From: Microthyrium microscopicum
Lineage: Eukaryota > Ascomycota > Dothideomycetes > Microthyriales > Microthyriaceae
Length of the DNA: 64,000 nucleotides
Assembly (NCBI GenBank): GCA_010405405.1
Contig: MU004231.1
Coordinates: 4,431,204 to 4,495,203 of the forward strand
Reading direction: 5' to 3'
Positions 27,160 through 37,572 of this stretch are shown piece by piece. The notes beneath the pieces are model-generated. The model was not told where the DNA came from. It saw nothing but the letters and a program-made list of their open reading frames with translations, and did not search any database. Each line of letters starts with the position of its first letter. The first letter of the stretch is position 1. The translations under genes were made by a program, and so were the position numbers.

Positions 27160-28490
27160 TTACTTTGGGCAAGGTCCGTTACCATCGTGGTTCACGTTTG
27201 TGGGGCAAGCATCTGGGCACGTTAGAATTGGCGCCAGCTTCATCGCTTGAGCAGCGGCTGATGGTCCGCTGATATGCTATTTGATAATGCTTCATCACAA
27301 TAACAATTCAGAAGATAGCAGGCTATGCCAGCGCTGATGACAATCGTGTATAAGATGTCTTACCATGACGTTTTTGGACCATTGCCTTTGGTGGGGGATG
27401 GTCATCGCCATCTGGGCCATGAGCAGCTCTTTTCGCAATCATGACGCAAGGACCATTACCATCGCTGCAGGAGGATTAGTTAGAGTATGTCCCAACACTG
27501 ATCGCAATGGAAGTTGTCAAGCTGCCATGCTGCCAAGCTATTCTGTCTCTTTTGCAGAACAACAATGTAGCATGTCGCAAAAACCAGCGGGATGAGAACT
27601 TACTGTCTCTTCATGTTCGTGGGGCAAGCATCATGTCTCTTCATAATCTGGACGCAAGGCCTAGCACGTTGTCAGAATAAGATCATGAGAAGGAATGACA
27701 CAAGTTGACAAGCTTTGGGGAAACAAGGCAAATGTTACCAAATTGACACGCGCTGGGAAGACCAGGCGGCCAACTCGATACCATAACTTGCTGAAAAATC
27801 ATCCCAAAGTGTTTTGGTATGAGGAGACTTACCCATTACCGTCGTGACGCTTCATGTTTGTGGGGCATGCGTCGTGGCGCTTCATGACCTGGACGCAAGG
27901 CCTAGCACATCGATTAGCAAAGATTCGCCAATGTTCACTGATAAAGTATTGTTGGAAACCAACACGCAAGAAAATGATGTTTTTTTCCTCCCGGTACGAG
28001 ATCTCTCACATGTTGCAGTAGCCATAGAAGTTTCATGGGAGCCGCAACATGCTACAACATATATCAAAAGAAGATAAACTTACCCATTACCGTCGTGACG
28101 CTTCATGTTTGTCGGGCATGCATCGTGACGCCTTGTTAGGGGCACGATATGGGGGCAAGGCCTGGCGGATCCGTTAGCAAAGGTTTACCAATGTTTACGC
28201 AAAGTTCTTCGTTGACAAATGTTCACCGACAAGTGTTGTGTTGCTGCAAGTCAGAATGCAAAGAGAAGACTATTTCTTCCTCTCAGCAAGACTGTTGCGC
28301 TCATAGCGATCACAAAGTGTTGTGAAAGCCGCAAGATGCCATGGTATCGGGACAAGAAGTTCTTGTACGGGGAGACTCACCCATTGCCATCGTGACGCTT
28401 CATGTTTGTTGGGCATGCATCATGAGGAGCGGGAGCGGCGAAGCTGCCAGCAGCGAGAACGAAGAGGACGACTTTTTGGAAGGTGTACAT
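27160..28490 (-). CDS. Kex2-processed repeat secretory peptide precursor, six exons
   Basis: Exons (minus strand) are 28490-28381, 28161-28084, 27901-27833, 27660-27604, 27464-27364 and 27257-27160; all five introns are GT-AG and the joined frame is 170 aa ending in TAA. Residues 1-19 form a signal peptide (MYTFQKVVLFVLAAGSFAA), followed by APAP. The rest is repeats cut by Lys-Arg or Arg-Arg: HDACPTNM four times, each followed by a partner peptide: HDGNGPCPHIVPLT, HDGNGPCVQVM, HDGNGPCVQIM, HDGNGPCVMIA. Then come AAHGPDGDDHPPPKAMVQ and a final uncut unit, CPTNVNHDGNGPC. Introns 1-3 interrupt the same codon (the second Gly of GNG) in phase 2. Kex2-type proteases cut after KR in the late Golgi, as for alpha-factor and dikaritin RiPP precursors. 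No Tyr core and no nearby UstYa-like gene are seen, so it is not an obvious dikaritin. Function is unknown: pheromone-like signal, effector or antimicrobial are all possible. Confidence 0.82.
27465..28380 (-). repeat. Tandemly duplicated exon-intron units in the peptide precursor gene
   Basis: Distances between successive acceptors are about 260, 241 and 196 nt. Exons 2-4 share near-identical DNA (for example GACGCATGCCCCACAAACATG-like stretches). The introns also resemble one another: introns 1 and 2 share GAACATTGG- or AAACATTGG-type sequence and CTTTGCTAA before the acceptor, and introns 1 and 3 share a CACTTTG-GATG segment. Whole exon-plus-intron units have therefore been copied. Confidence 0.7.
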
Positions 28491-28619
28491 TTTGGCTGAT
28501 GTTTGTTGAATAGTTGTATGTTTGGTGAGAGAATGAACGTATGAGTAGGTCTACTAATGAATGAAAACCTTGATTCTTGGTGACTTGAGCATCGACCATT
28601 AGAAGGCGAGGTATGTGGT

Positions 28620-28625
28620 CTTATA
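28620..28625 (-). promoter_or_regulatory. TATA-like element upstream of the peptide precursor
   Basis: TATAAG on the minus strand, 130 nt before the ATG. Position is plausible but the match is weak. Confidence 0.35.
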
Positions 28626-31600
28626 AGTTAGCTCTTCGCGCCTTGGACTTTCCGTCTCGCGCTTTCGATTAATCTACGGACGTACCCCGACTATGACACT
28701 AGCATGGTTTGATTTCATCGATTTGCCTTAATTCGTTAACATATAACTGGAGATGACGGCACCAAGAATTTAGGATTGATTAAAGCTTGGAGAAGAGTAC
28801 GTCGTGGCGTGAGCTTGTTAAGGTATGCGATGGCCATAACGGTCTATGTGACAGGGTTCTTTCTAGGATATCCTAAGAAAAACTTTCATTTATACGCTCG
28901 CTTTGACGACGGGACCGGCTGTCACTGCGCTCGAAAGCTGAACTAGGTATGATAACAGAATCAACCTATGGTATGATTTGCCCCAATATGTATCCTGCAT
29001 AGTGAAAATTGCTCAAAAGCATACGCGTAAGGGAAAAACCTATTTCATCTTTCCACTGGATCTAATCCAAAGTTTATCCTTCATCTTGCAATACTTAGTA
29101 ACTGTTTGTTGAAAAGGCTCAACTGATGAAGGGTGAGAGAAGAGTTTTCTCAGTGACTGCTGAATCAATAATATTTCCGTGTAGTTGATTGGGCTTGAAA
29201 CATCTTGAAACATTCCAGAGCATACAGCTCGACGCGAAAGCAATATTAGAACCTGGGGTTCATACGCAGTACCCACAAAACCCAAACTGGTTGTAGATAA
29301 CAGGGTTAGCGTTTTAATCAACTTCAATCTTTCGTCTAAGCGTGAAGTTAATATACGATCTTCAAATAATGCTTTGACAATAACTCAGCAGTTAAGATAC
29401 AGGGTTTGATTCTCTGACGGCAGTTTGAAAGGCATCAATAACAACCTCCTGGACACCGTACCTGGTTACTATAGCTTTGGTCAGGTACACGCAACAGGGA
29501 CCAGAAACCTTTTATTTTGAGGTATTTGTACTTGAGACGGTTTACCTAGAATTAAATGCAGCTCTTCAATGATATTGATCAAGGATCGAGTAATTAAGAT
29601 ATTCGTGCCTAAACCTATTCATCAAAACGTATGTTGGAAATACCTGCTTGTTTACGGCCTCAACTCTTGTCGTAAACCCACAGAGCTAGGTACATTATAG
29701 ATGTTTATGGGTAGCCACTATGATCTAAAAGGAAATGATAGAAAACCAATGGTCTCTTGCGTCTTTCTGCACCCACAAAACTGCAGTGTGTCCTTGTGGC
29801 AAAGCCGCAATAACGCACGAAGTGGGCATAAATTATTTTGAGATCGCCACTTGAACGGGACACATGTAGATGCAGACTATGTCGCCAGCAATCCCTTGGA
29901 AGGGGGCGAAGTTGTATTCAAATAGCCTGAATAGACATCGTGGCGACAAACGTGGGAGATCTACGTTGCTAGCGAGCAGTCCCAAAACTCGGAAGACATG
30001 TGATATCTATTAAGGACTTGCCATGACCGAGATTCTTTAGATTTATCATTAGGCGCTAGTGTATGGCGCAAAGACCTCGCCACGCGTAAATGAAAATCTG
30101 GGGAACAATATAGGCCGCTTCGCCCTTCAAACTAGCCGAAACCACTGCTTGCAAAAATCTAGGAACCTCATCGTACGTGATGATTCACTTGGTCCAATAG
30201 ACGTCAATGCTAGCTATAGCCCCACAATCTAGTCCGTATTGGCCTTGAGACTGGCGATTCCATGGCTTTGGAAACACCAAGTTCACAACGTACGAATGAT
30301 ATCCCAGATATTCGGGCTCAAGTTTCCAGCCACGTGCTTATGGCTATCGTATTCGTGACAGATGAACAAAGTATGCGTGCGTATTATTCACGCTCGATGA
30401 AATCAACAAGATCACGTAGCTGCTGCCTCTTGCATTGTCCTGGCCCCTCGAAGGGCAATATGGGCAAAAGCTTATACTCGACTAGAACTCAGGGCACGAT
30501 GTCTAGTGCCACCAGTCAATGAGCATAATTGAACTGTATACTGCATTTGATAAGCGCATATCATGCACAAAGATCTAAACTTAGTCACGGGCACGAGATT
30601 CCAGACCGCCATAACAGGGGTTCATTATGGCCACACAAGGGGTAATTTGACAGCTATATTATGGTCTGTCCTGCCTTCGAATCCCCGGTATTATTCTTTC
30701 GTATCTATCGAAGATGGTGTTGTCAAAATATTCATGATCCTATCAGATCAAAGGGTCGTAAATATGCATTAGTGAATAGGCCATGGACTTTACCAACCTT
30801 GCAATGCGCTGAGTTACAATATAAAGTCCAGACTTTATGCTCATACTTATATGCCTTACAGTCACTGAAGAGTCAGGCGGCTGTGTTAGTAGGGAAATAT
30901 ACAGCTATCATATAACCAATCAGACTCGGTTGCGTAGGCTCCAATCTATCGCATTTCTCCTGGCATTTCTGGAGCGCAGGAGTATGTATTGGTGATGGGT
31001 TGGATCATGAAACCACCTCCAAATCTCAAGTTCAGCCTGTCCTGATGGCAAACCTGAATCATTTTCGCTGCTTTGCAAATGAAATAATTATAAACTTTCC
31101 TGGTTCGCAATAGAAGCAAAAGATCTTGCTTATCTATTCACAGTTTTCGAATGTTCTCTTCAGGTCGTGATTAGTGGCTATCAATCAGTGAGCTCGCATT
31201 TATTGTTTACGACTCTCCACTTAAGAGATCTAGGTCACGAAAAGAAAGGGTTATGATAGGATAGAGTGTAATATTCATCCTATAAGGCTATAACTGAAGA
31301 CAAGAAAAACTATTTCCTCTCTGGTAGAGCCTCCAGTCCTCCTCAGTTCGGCCACGAGCACCTCAAGGTCGGCTAGTGCACCACAATATTGACATAATGC
31401 ACATAGTCGATTGAGGATTTCCTCATCCCGACATCTTGAGGAAAGCATGCGATTGACTTCGATTTCAGCTGCTAGGTGTAGCATGCTGAGATCGCCGTGA
31501 ATGGAAGTCTCGTACTGGTTTTGGCACATCACGAATGCTTAATGCTGTGCAATTGGCTGATTGGTTTGTCGTGGAAACTTCCCCGGCTTTGCCAATTAGT

Positions 31601-33341
31601 CAAGGTTCAACATGGATTTGAAAATCTACAGACATGACGATCAGCTTACATACCTCACAAAATAGAGACTTCACCCACTTTGCCAAGTGACCTTTTCGGG
31701 TATCTGTAGATATGTGCTTACAAGAGAGATGATAGCTTTTAGTGACTGAACTCCTAGAGGTAGAAGGTGCTTAAGTCTCTGAGTACTACATTTTGTAGGA
31801 TATACCATTGAAGATTTCAAATACGTGAAATGGTCAGTAAGTGAGAAGGTGTACATAAGTGTATAGTAGTTACTTGTTGTTTACGACATGTATGGTTATC
31901 GCGACCACTAACATGACTTTGCTGCACTGCCATTCTTTTGTTATGATGAAAAAAATAGACCAGTAGCTGATGTCTGTCTAACAAGTCATTTTCTGAGCGC
32001 GCCTCGGAGAACCATTGGAAAAATATTAAGCATTGACTGTTTTCCAATATTCTCATGATTTGGCACTCGTAAGGCAGGCTAAAAGTCATCAGTTACTTCT
32101 GGATCAAGCTCCCACCTCACACTCTGGAATTACCATTGGCTTGGTGAATTGAGCAACACCACAGAGCCGCTTTATTTACAAAAATCCGATGTGCCCGTGA
32201 AGAGGGAAGAGGAAGCGTGGTAGTCCACTATACAAGGCTGAGCTAGCATATGATTGGCTGAACTAATCTAGCTCCCTTAGTTCCCACATTACTCTAATTC
32301 TAAGATTGCAGTAGCCTTTTTTCCGGTATATACTCCGTGATTGTTTTTGATCCGCATAAGATCCTCTATGACCTTTCTAGAAGTCATAAAGAGGAAGAGC
32401 AGACTGGCTTACTTCTGGGTAACCTTCTGACTCCTGAGAAACGACTTTTGAACTTGTAGCAGCGCTGTCGTGGGCGAACTGGGTCTGGAACTCCTACAGC
32501 CTCGCCGGCACGACCAGCTTCCGTACTAGACTAGTTCGATACGCTACTACAAATACATAATTGGTCCTTTATACCATCATTCCTCACGATCGTACATTAT
32601 TGAATTGTCAAGACATATCTCCGATCACTCAAATTTCTGAGAAAAACTATGTTTACTCGCTGTGTCATAAGTGACGTACGCTCGTTGGCAAGAGTTAAAC
32701 ATTCCCGATGTTTCAGTGTATCCGAATGAAAAGTGGAGGCCGTGAAACGCGCAGGTCAGATTCGTTCTTATTTTTAGCCGCCACCACGCCAGTTCGGGAA
32801 GTGGCCTTAACTTTGTTTCCGCATCAGATGGTTGTTGTTTTTCTCACGGAACTTGCCTTCCGTAATTGTTCGTTGTTATCGCAGCTAGATGTCATAGAAC
32901 AGTAATATGTTACACATAATTGGCTAATGGATGTTGAATTACAGACAGGTCACGAAACCCTACAACAACACTAGTATTGCAAAAGTACCTAGGTATTGAT
33001 TGCCGTTACGCGTAGCGATTGATGTTCTGCAGATGCTGAGGTAAGTTTGTAGAAAACAAGTGGAGTTATGTCAGATTTCTATTTTACGAAGCAATGCGAT
33101 TCGGTAACTTCCGTGCCTGGTCCTTGCATATGGCAGGATGGGGAAGGTTATGACGGGTTTTGGTTGTTGAAATCGCTTCGGGTGTTGCTCAGGGGCATCT
33201 TGGAATGGAAAGGATGTGATACTCAGCCACCTACGATTCATTGGTGAGACAAACATCACCCTATTTTCTGACCGAATCCAGTATTTGAAAAGAGCTTAAA
33301 GCTGCTTGTCTGCTGATATTGTTTCGGCGTTTCTGTTTTCG

Positions 33342-33348
33342 TATAAAA
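33342..33348 (+). promoter_or_regulatory. TATA box of the cupredoxin gene
   Basis: TATAAAA 73 bases before the ATG at 33415. Confidence 0.6.
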
Positions 33349-33414
33349 TCTGCTCAAATCATCTCATTATATTCCCTAACTCTAAACCTTTAAACTTGAG
33401 CTTATATCAACATC

Positions 33415-34148
33415 ATGGTTTCTTCAAAGATCTTTGCCGCTGCCGCGCTTGCGAGTATCGCGTCTGCCATTGACCATCAGGTCAAGGTTGGTTCAGGCGG
33501 AAACGTTTATTCTCCTTCAACCATTCCTGGAGTTGCTGTTGGCGATACTGTCAGTTTCCAATTCCAAGGCACCGTTCACAATGTCGTTCAATCGAGTTTC
33601 TCTTCTCCATGTACACCAATGGACAATGGATTCTCTGTTCCATTCCAGTCAAGTTCCGATACCTTCACTGTCAACGTGACAACCACCGACGCGATCTGGT
33701 TCTATTGTTCATACCAAAACCACTGCAACTTGGGTATGGTAGGAGTTATCAATCCGGGGTAAGCACCATCCGAACTATTCATTTCCATTTAGACGCGTCA
33801 TTGACATGATATTAGAACTGGACAAACTCAAGGAGCCTTTGCCTCTGCTGCAAAGGGCGCGACAGTCTCTCAACCAAAGAGTAACAGCGCGGTTGGTGGC
33901 GTTCTTGGTAGCGGTTAGTGCATCTTCTCCAGAAACTTTAAAAAGTATCCACTAAAAATATCACAGGGTCTTCTTCCGGAGCAACAACCTCTTCCGCATC
34001 AGGTTCATCTGCTTCATCCTCAGCCTCTTCATCCATGTCAGCTTCAATGGGAATGGCAAGCTCAACAAGCTCTGGATCTGGTGCTATCTCTACCGCCATG
34101 CCAGCAGCACTCGCGATGGTTGCTGGTCTTGCTGCTGCAGTGCTATAA
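33415..34148 (+). CDS. GPI-anchored cupredoxin (extracellular serine-rich protein)
   Basis: Exons 33415-33758, 33816-33913 and 33967-34148 give 207 aa. Residues 1-18 are a signal peptide (MVSSKIFAAAALASIASA). A single cupredoxin-like domain follows: DHQVKVGSGGNVYSPSTI, VGDTVSFQFQGTVHNVVQSSF, CTPMDNGF, and IWFYCSYQNHCNLGMVGVINPG. The His in VHNV, the Cys in WFYC and the His in NHC form the classic type-1 copper ligand set, with Met in GMV as possible axial ligand. The C-terminal third is a Ser/Ala/Gly linker ending in a hydrophobic helix (AALAMVAGLAAAVL), the pattern of a GPI-anchor signal. Such proteins sit on the fungal wall or membrane; many are induced during host contact or development, but their function is mostly unknown. 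Confidence 0.9.
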
Positions 34149-34729
34149 GAGTTGGAAAGAATACAAACTACAATACTAGCTCGACATGATCCGATGCCAC
34201 AATAGTTGTAGAATTATCGAGTATGAGCGCTTTGGTTACAAATTATAATTTGCGTAGTATTCTCCAATCTCTCGATACATTCTCTCCGCTGTCGGTGATT
34301 GAAATGAACAAAGAAGACATTGGACAAATCCGAGTGATCCGCTGGTCGGAGGTATTTTGGTATACAGACAGATGGTAAGGCCGTGCAAGGAGAAAACTAA
34401 CCAGGTTTTTTTATGCAAGTCATTCAAGTCGTTGCAGGTGCACGCAGTCAGTTTGGTAGGCCGGCCGTCGGAGGCAATGGGAATAGGAATTGATGTTGTC
34501 TGATTGGTTGTTGAGAAAGACCGAAATCGGGGACAAATGCGATCTCGGAGGGGTCAAGATACATTATTTTTGTTGTCAGCCAACATTCAAGTCAACCTTA
34601 AACATCGCCGCTTCGCCCTCATCTATTGAGCTTTTATCAAAGCTGCGGATAACTTTGTCCACAATATATAAGTTCCGCACTGGGAGTCTGCCTTCAACGC
34701 AGTTCATTACATCCTTTTGAGCATTCATC
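34149..34729. other. Intergenic region and LEU1 promoter
   Basis: Contains a GC-rich CCGGCCGTCGG stretch at 34461-34471, loosely like the CCGG-NN-CCGG site of Leu3, the branched-chain regulator, but not an exact match. TATATAA lies at 34665-34671. Confidence 0.45.
34665..34671 (+). promoter_or_regulatory. TATA box of the isopropylmalate isomerase gene
   Basis: TATATAA 65 bases before the ATG at 34730. Confidence 0.6.
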
Positions 34730-37166
34730 ATGCCTGGCATCATCAACAAGCCCCAGACTCTCTATGAGAAGGTCTTCAATGACCATATCGTTGACGAGAG
34801 AGACGATGGCACAATCCTCCTTTATATTGGTAAGCCTTTTCTCATCTTCAATGGCAATGGAACTGATCCTATACAGACAGACATCTTGTGCACGAAGTCA
34901 CGTCGCCACAAGCTTTCGAAGGACTCAAAAATGCGGGGCGCAGAGTTCGAAGACCAGATTGCACCCTAGCTACTGTCGACCACGTATGTTCCTTATGTCC
35001 TTGTCTGTTGAGGTTTTGCTAACGAAGGCTGATTAGAACATCCCTACTTCCTCCCGAAAATCCTACAAGAGTGTCGAAACCTTTGTCGAAGAAGACGATT
35101 CCCGCACTCAATGCGTTACCCTCGAACAGAATGTCAAAGACTTTGGTCTTGTATACTTTGGCCTCGATGACAAGCGACAAGGAATTGTGCATATCATTGG
35201 ACCTGAGCAAGGCTTCACACTACCGGGCACAACTCTAGTCTGCGGCGACAGTCACACATCTACACATGGCGCCTTTGGTGCTCTTGCTTTTGGAATTGGT
35301 ACTTCAGAAGTTGAACATGTTTTGGCCACACAAACACTCATCACACGGCGGAGCAAGAACATGAGAGTGCAGGTCGAAGGTGAACTTGCACCAGGTGTCT
35401 CTAGCAAAGATGTCGTTCTTCATATCATTGGCTTGACTGGTACTGCTGGTGGTACTGGTGCTGTTATTGAATACTGCGGTTCCACCATCAGAGCTTTAAG
35501 CATGGAGGCACGCATGTCTATCTGCAACATGTCCATTGAGGGCGGTGCTCGAGCTGGAATGATTGCTCCCGATGAGACAACATTCGAGTACCTCAAAGGC
35601 AAGCCACTTGCTCCAAAGTACGGCAGCGAGGAGTGGAACAAAGCCGTTGCATATTGGTCAAGTCTGAAAACTGATGAGGGAGCCACCTTTGATATCGACT
35701 ATCAAATCAATGCCAAGGACATTGCACCTACAGTTTCTTGGGGCAACTCTCCACAAGATGTCGTCCCAATCACTGGAGTTGTTCCAGGCCCAGAAGATTT
35801 CACAGATCCCGTGAAGAAGGAGTCGTGCGTTCGCGCCCTTGAGTATATGGGTCTCAAAGCTGGAACTCCAATGCAAGAAATTCCCATCGACAAAGTCTTT
35901 ATTGGTTCCTGCACGAATGCTCGGATGGAAGATCTCCGCATTGCTGCAAAGGTCGTCGAAGGCAAACGTGTTGCTTCAAATGTCAAGCGTGCCATGATCG
36001 TTCCCGGATCTGGTCTTGTGCGAGACCAGGCGGAAGCTGAAGGCCTTGATAAGATCTTCACCGATGCCGGTTTTGAGTGGAGAGAAGCAGGATGTTCCAT
36101 GTGCCTTGGCATGAATCCAGACATCCTGGCTCCACAAGAACGATGCGCAAGCACGTCGAACCGGAATTTCGAGGGTCGCCAAGGTGCTGGTGGACGAACT
36201 CATTTGATGTCGCCCGCAATGGCAGCTGCAGCCGCAATTGTTGGCAACCTAGCAGACGTCCGAAAGGTAGCAAGTGGCCTTCAAATTAGCGCCCATAAGA
36301 GTGGCCCCAAGGTTCAGGTTGACGCTGCTCATGCTGCTGATATCAACTCCGACTCCGACCTTGACCGCATTATGGATGCGCCAGAAGATGCACAGACAAC
36401 ACGCACTGCGACTCCTGGAGCCACCTCATCACCCGCCGCTGCCAGTATTCCCAAATTCACACAACTCAAAGGCTATGCCGCCCCATTTCAGAACGGAAAC
36501 ATTGACACCGATGCCATCATTCCAAAACAATTCCTCAAAACCATCAAGCGCTCAGGTCTTGGTAGCGCTCTTTTCCATGCATGGCGTTACGACGCAAAAA
36601 CCAACAAGGAAACGCCCGAATTTGTTCTAAACAAGGAACCATATCGAAATTCCAAGCTCTTGGTATGCACTGGCCCTAATTTTGGCTGTGGAAGTTCACG
36701 TGAACATGCTCCATGGGCTCTACTTGACTTTGGCATCAAAGCTGTCGTTGCCAGCTCCTTTGGCGACATCTTCTACAACAACATGTCAAAGAATGGCATG
36801 GTCTCTGCTATTGTCACTGATAAGGCTCAACTCCAAGCTGTCTATGACGAGGCCGCAGCTGGAAAAGAGATTGAACTAGATCTCCCAGCACAAACAATCA
36901 AGTCGGCCGACGGTAAAGAGCTTGCCAAGTTTGACATTGAGCCTTTCCTCAAGGAATGCCTTGTCAATGGCTGGGATGATATCGGTCTTACCATGCGCAT
37001 GGATGACAAGATTGGCACCTATGAGAGTCGTCGTGCTCAGGCTTGGCCTTGGCTAGAGGGCAAAGCGTATCTAAAGCGCGATAAGAATGGTAATGTGAGA
37101 ATTGATGCGGCGCCGGTGCCAAAGACAAATCGGGGCGATGTGATTTCGGAACCGCTGGAGTGGTAG
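34730..37166 (+). CDS. LEU1: 3-isopropylmalate dehydratase (isomerase), fused LeuC-LeuD
   Basis: Exons 34730-34829, 34877-34983 and 35037-37166 give 778 aa, the usual length for the fungal single-chain enzyme. It converts 2-isopropylmalate to 3-isopropylmalate in leucine synthesis. The aconitase-like LeuC half shows [30 protein letters not shown] (restored by splicing), [44 protein letters not shown] and the CSMCLGMN pair; these three cysteines (GSC and CxxC) bind the [4Fe-4S] cluster. After a linker of about 80 residues rich in Ala, Thr and Ser, the LeuD swivel half shows [14 protein letters not shown] and [15 protein letters not shown]. No mitochondrial targeting signal is evident (starts MPGIINKPQ), in keeping with a cytosolic enzyme. 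Confidence 0.97.
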
Positions 37167-37572
37167 TGGTACTTCAAAATGGTGTTTGGTTGAGATGCAA
37201 TATGTGCTACGGCCTTTTCTGTAATATGCAATTGCTAATAGCTTCTTGTCTATTAATTTATCCAGTTCTGTTAATGTTCAATAGTTCGAATATGAGACTT
37301 TCAGAATGTACTGTGATATTCATCAGCAGCTTCACATTTATCTACCAATGTTTCTAGTTCGTGAATCTTGACTTTAATGCTGCACTTCCTAGTCAATATA
37401 GAGAGACACACGCGAGACCGCATTGCAACGCCACCGTGTCTCATGTCACTGACCAGTCTGGGTGCTTTTGAGCTTTAGTCATTCGTGGAACTTCTCGTGA
37501 AGGTTGTTGTAGTTGAGTGTGTGCAGCCTAATCGAATAATTACTGACCCGGATTCTGATAGCTTCTTCTTCT
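37167..37572. other. Convergent 3' intergenic region
   Basis: Lies between the stop codons of LEU1 and the hydantoinase gene. A/T-rich, no feature seen. Confidence 0.55.

Larger units (their letters stand above)
28491..33414. other. Gene-free accessory stretch of about 4.9 kb
   Basis: No supported gene. Frames are short, several begin with TTG rather than ATG, and none shows a domain. A frame at 31275-31532 on the minus strand (85 codons, starting MMCQNQYETS, Leu/Arg-rich) is the best remaining candidate but has no recognisable family or splice partners. No tRNA, telomere-like or terminal repeats were found. The left end contains the promoter of the peptide precursor. Confidence 0.5.

Noticed and set aside
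27160-28490. The repeats as a CRISPR array or satellite DNA
   Set aside because: The spacing is irregular, the units differ at codon-consistent positions and they sit exactly between splice sites in one reading frame, which points to a coding gene in a eukaryote.
29040-29327. Frame that appears to start with a signal peptide (MKLIKTLTLLS...)
   Set aside because: The first codon is TTG, not ATG, and no ATG lies upstream in frame, so a secreted protein is not supported.
29395-29430. B-box-like GGTTTGATTCTC as a tRNA gene
   Set aside because: No matching A box, acceptor stem or anticodon arm could be folded around it.
31275-31532. 85-codon minus-strand frame, possible small gene
   Set aside because: It has an ATG and reasonable composition but no family, no splice partner and no signal peptide; kept only as a note in the gene-free stretch.
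35702-36154. 150-codon minus-strand frame inside LEU1
   Set aside because: Shadow of a strongly conserved enzyme on the plus strand.
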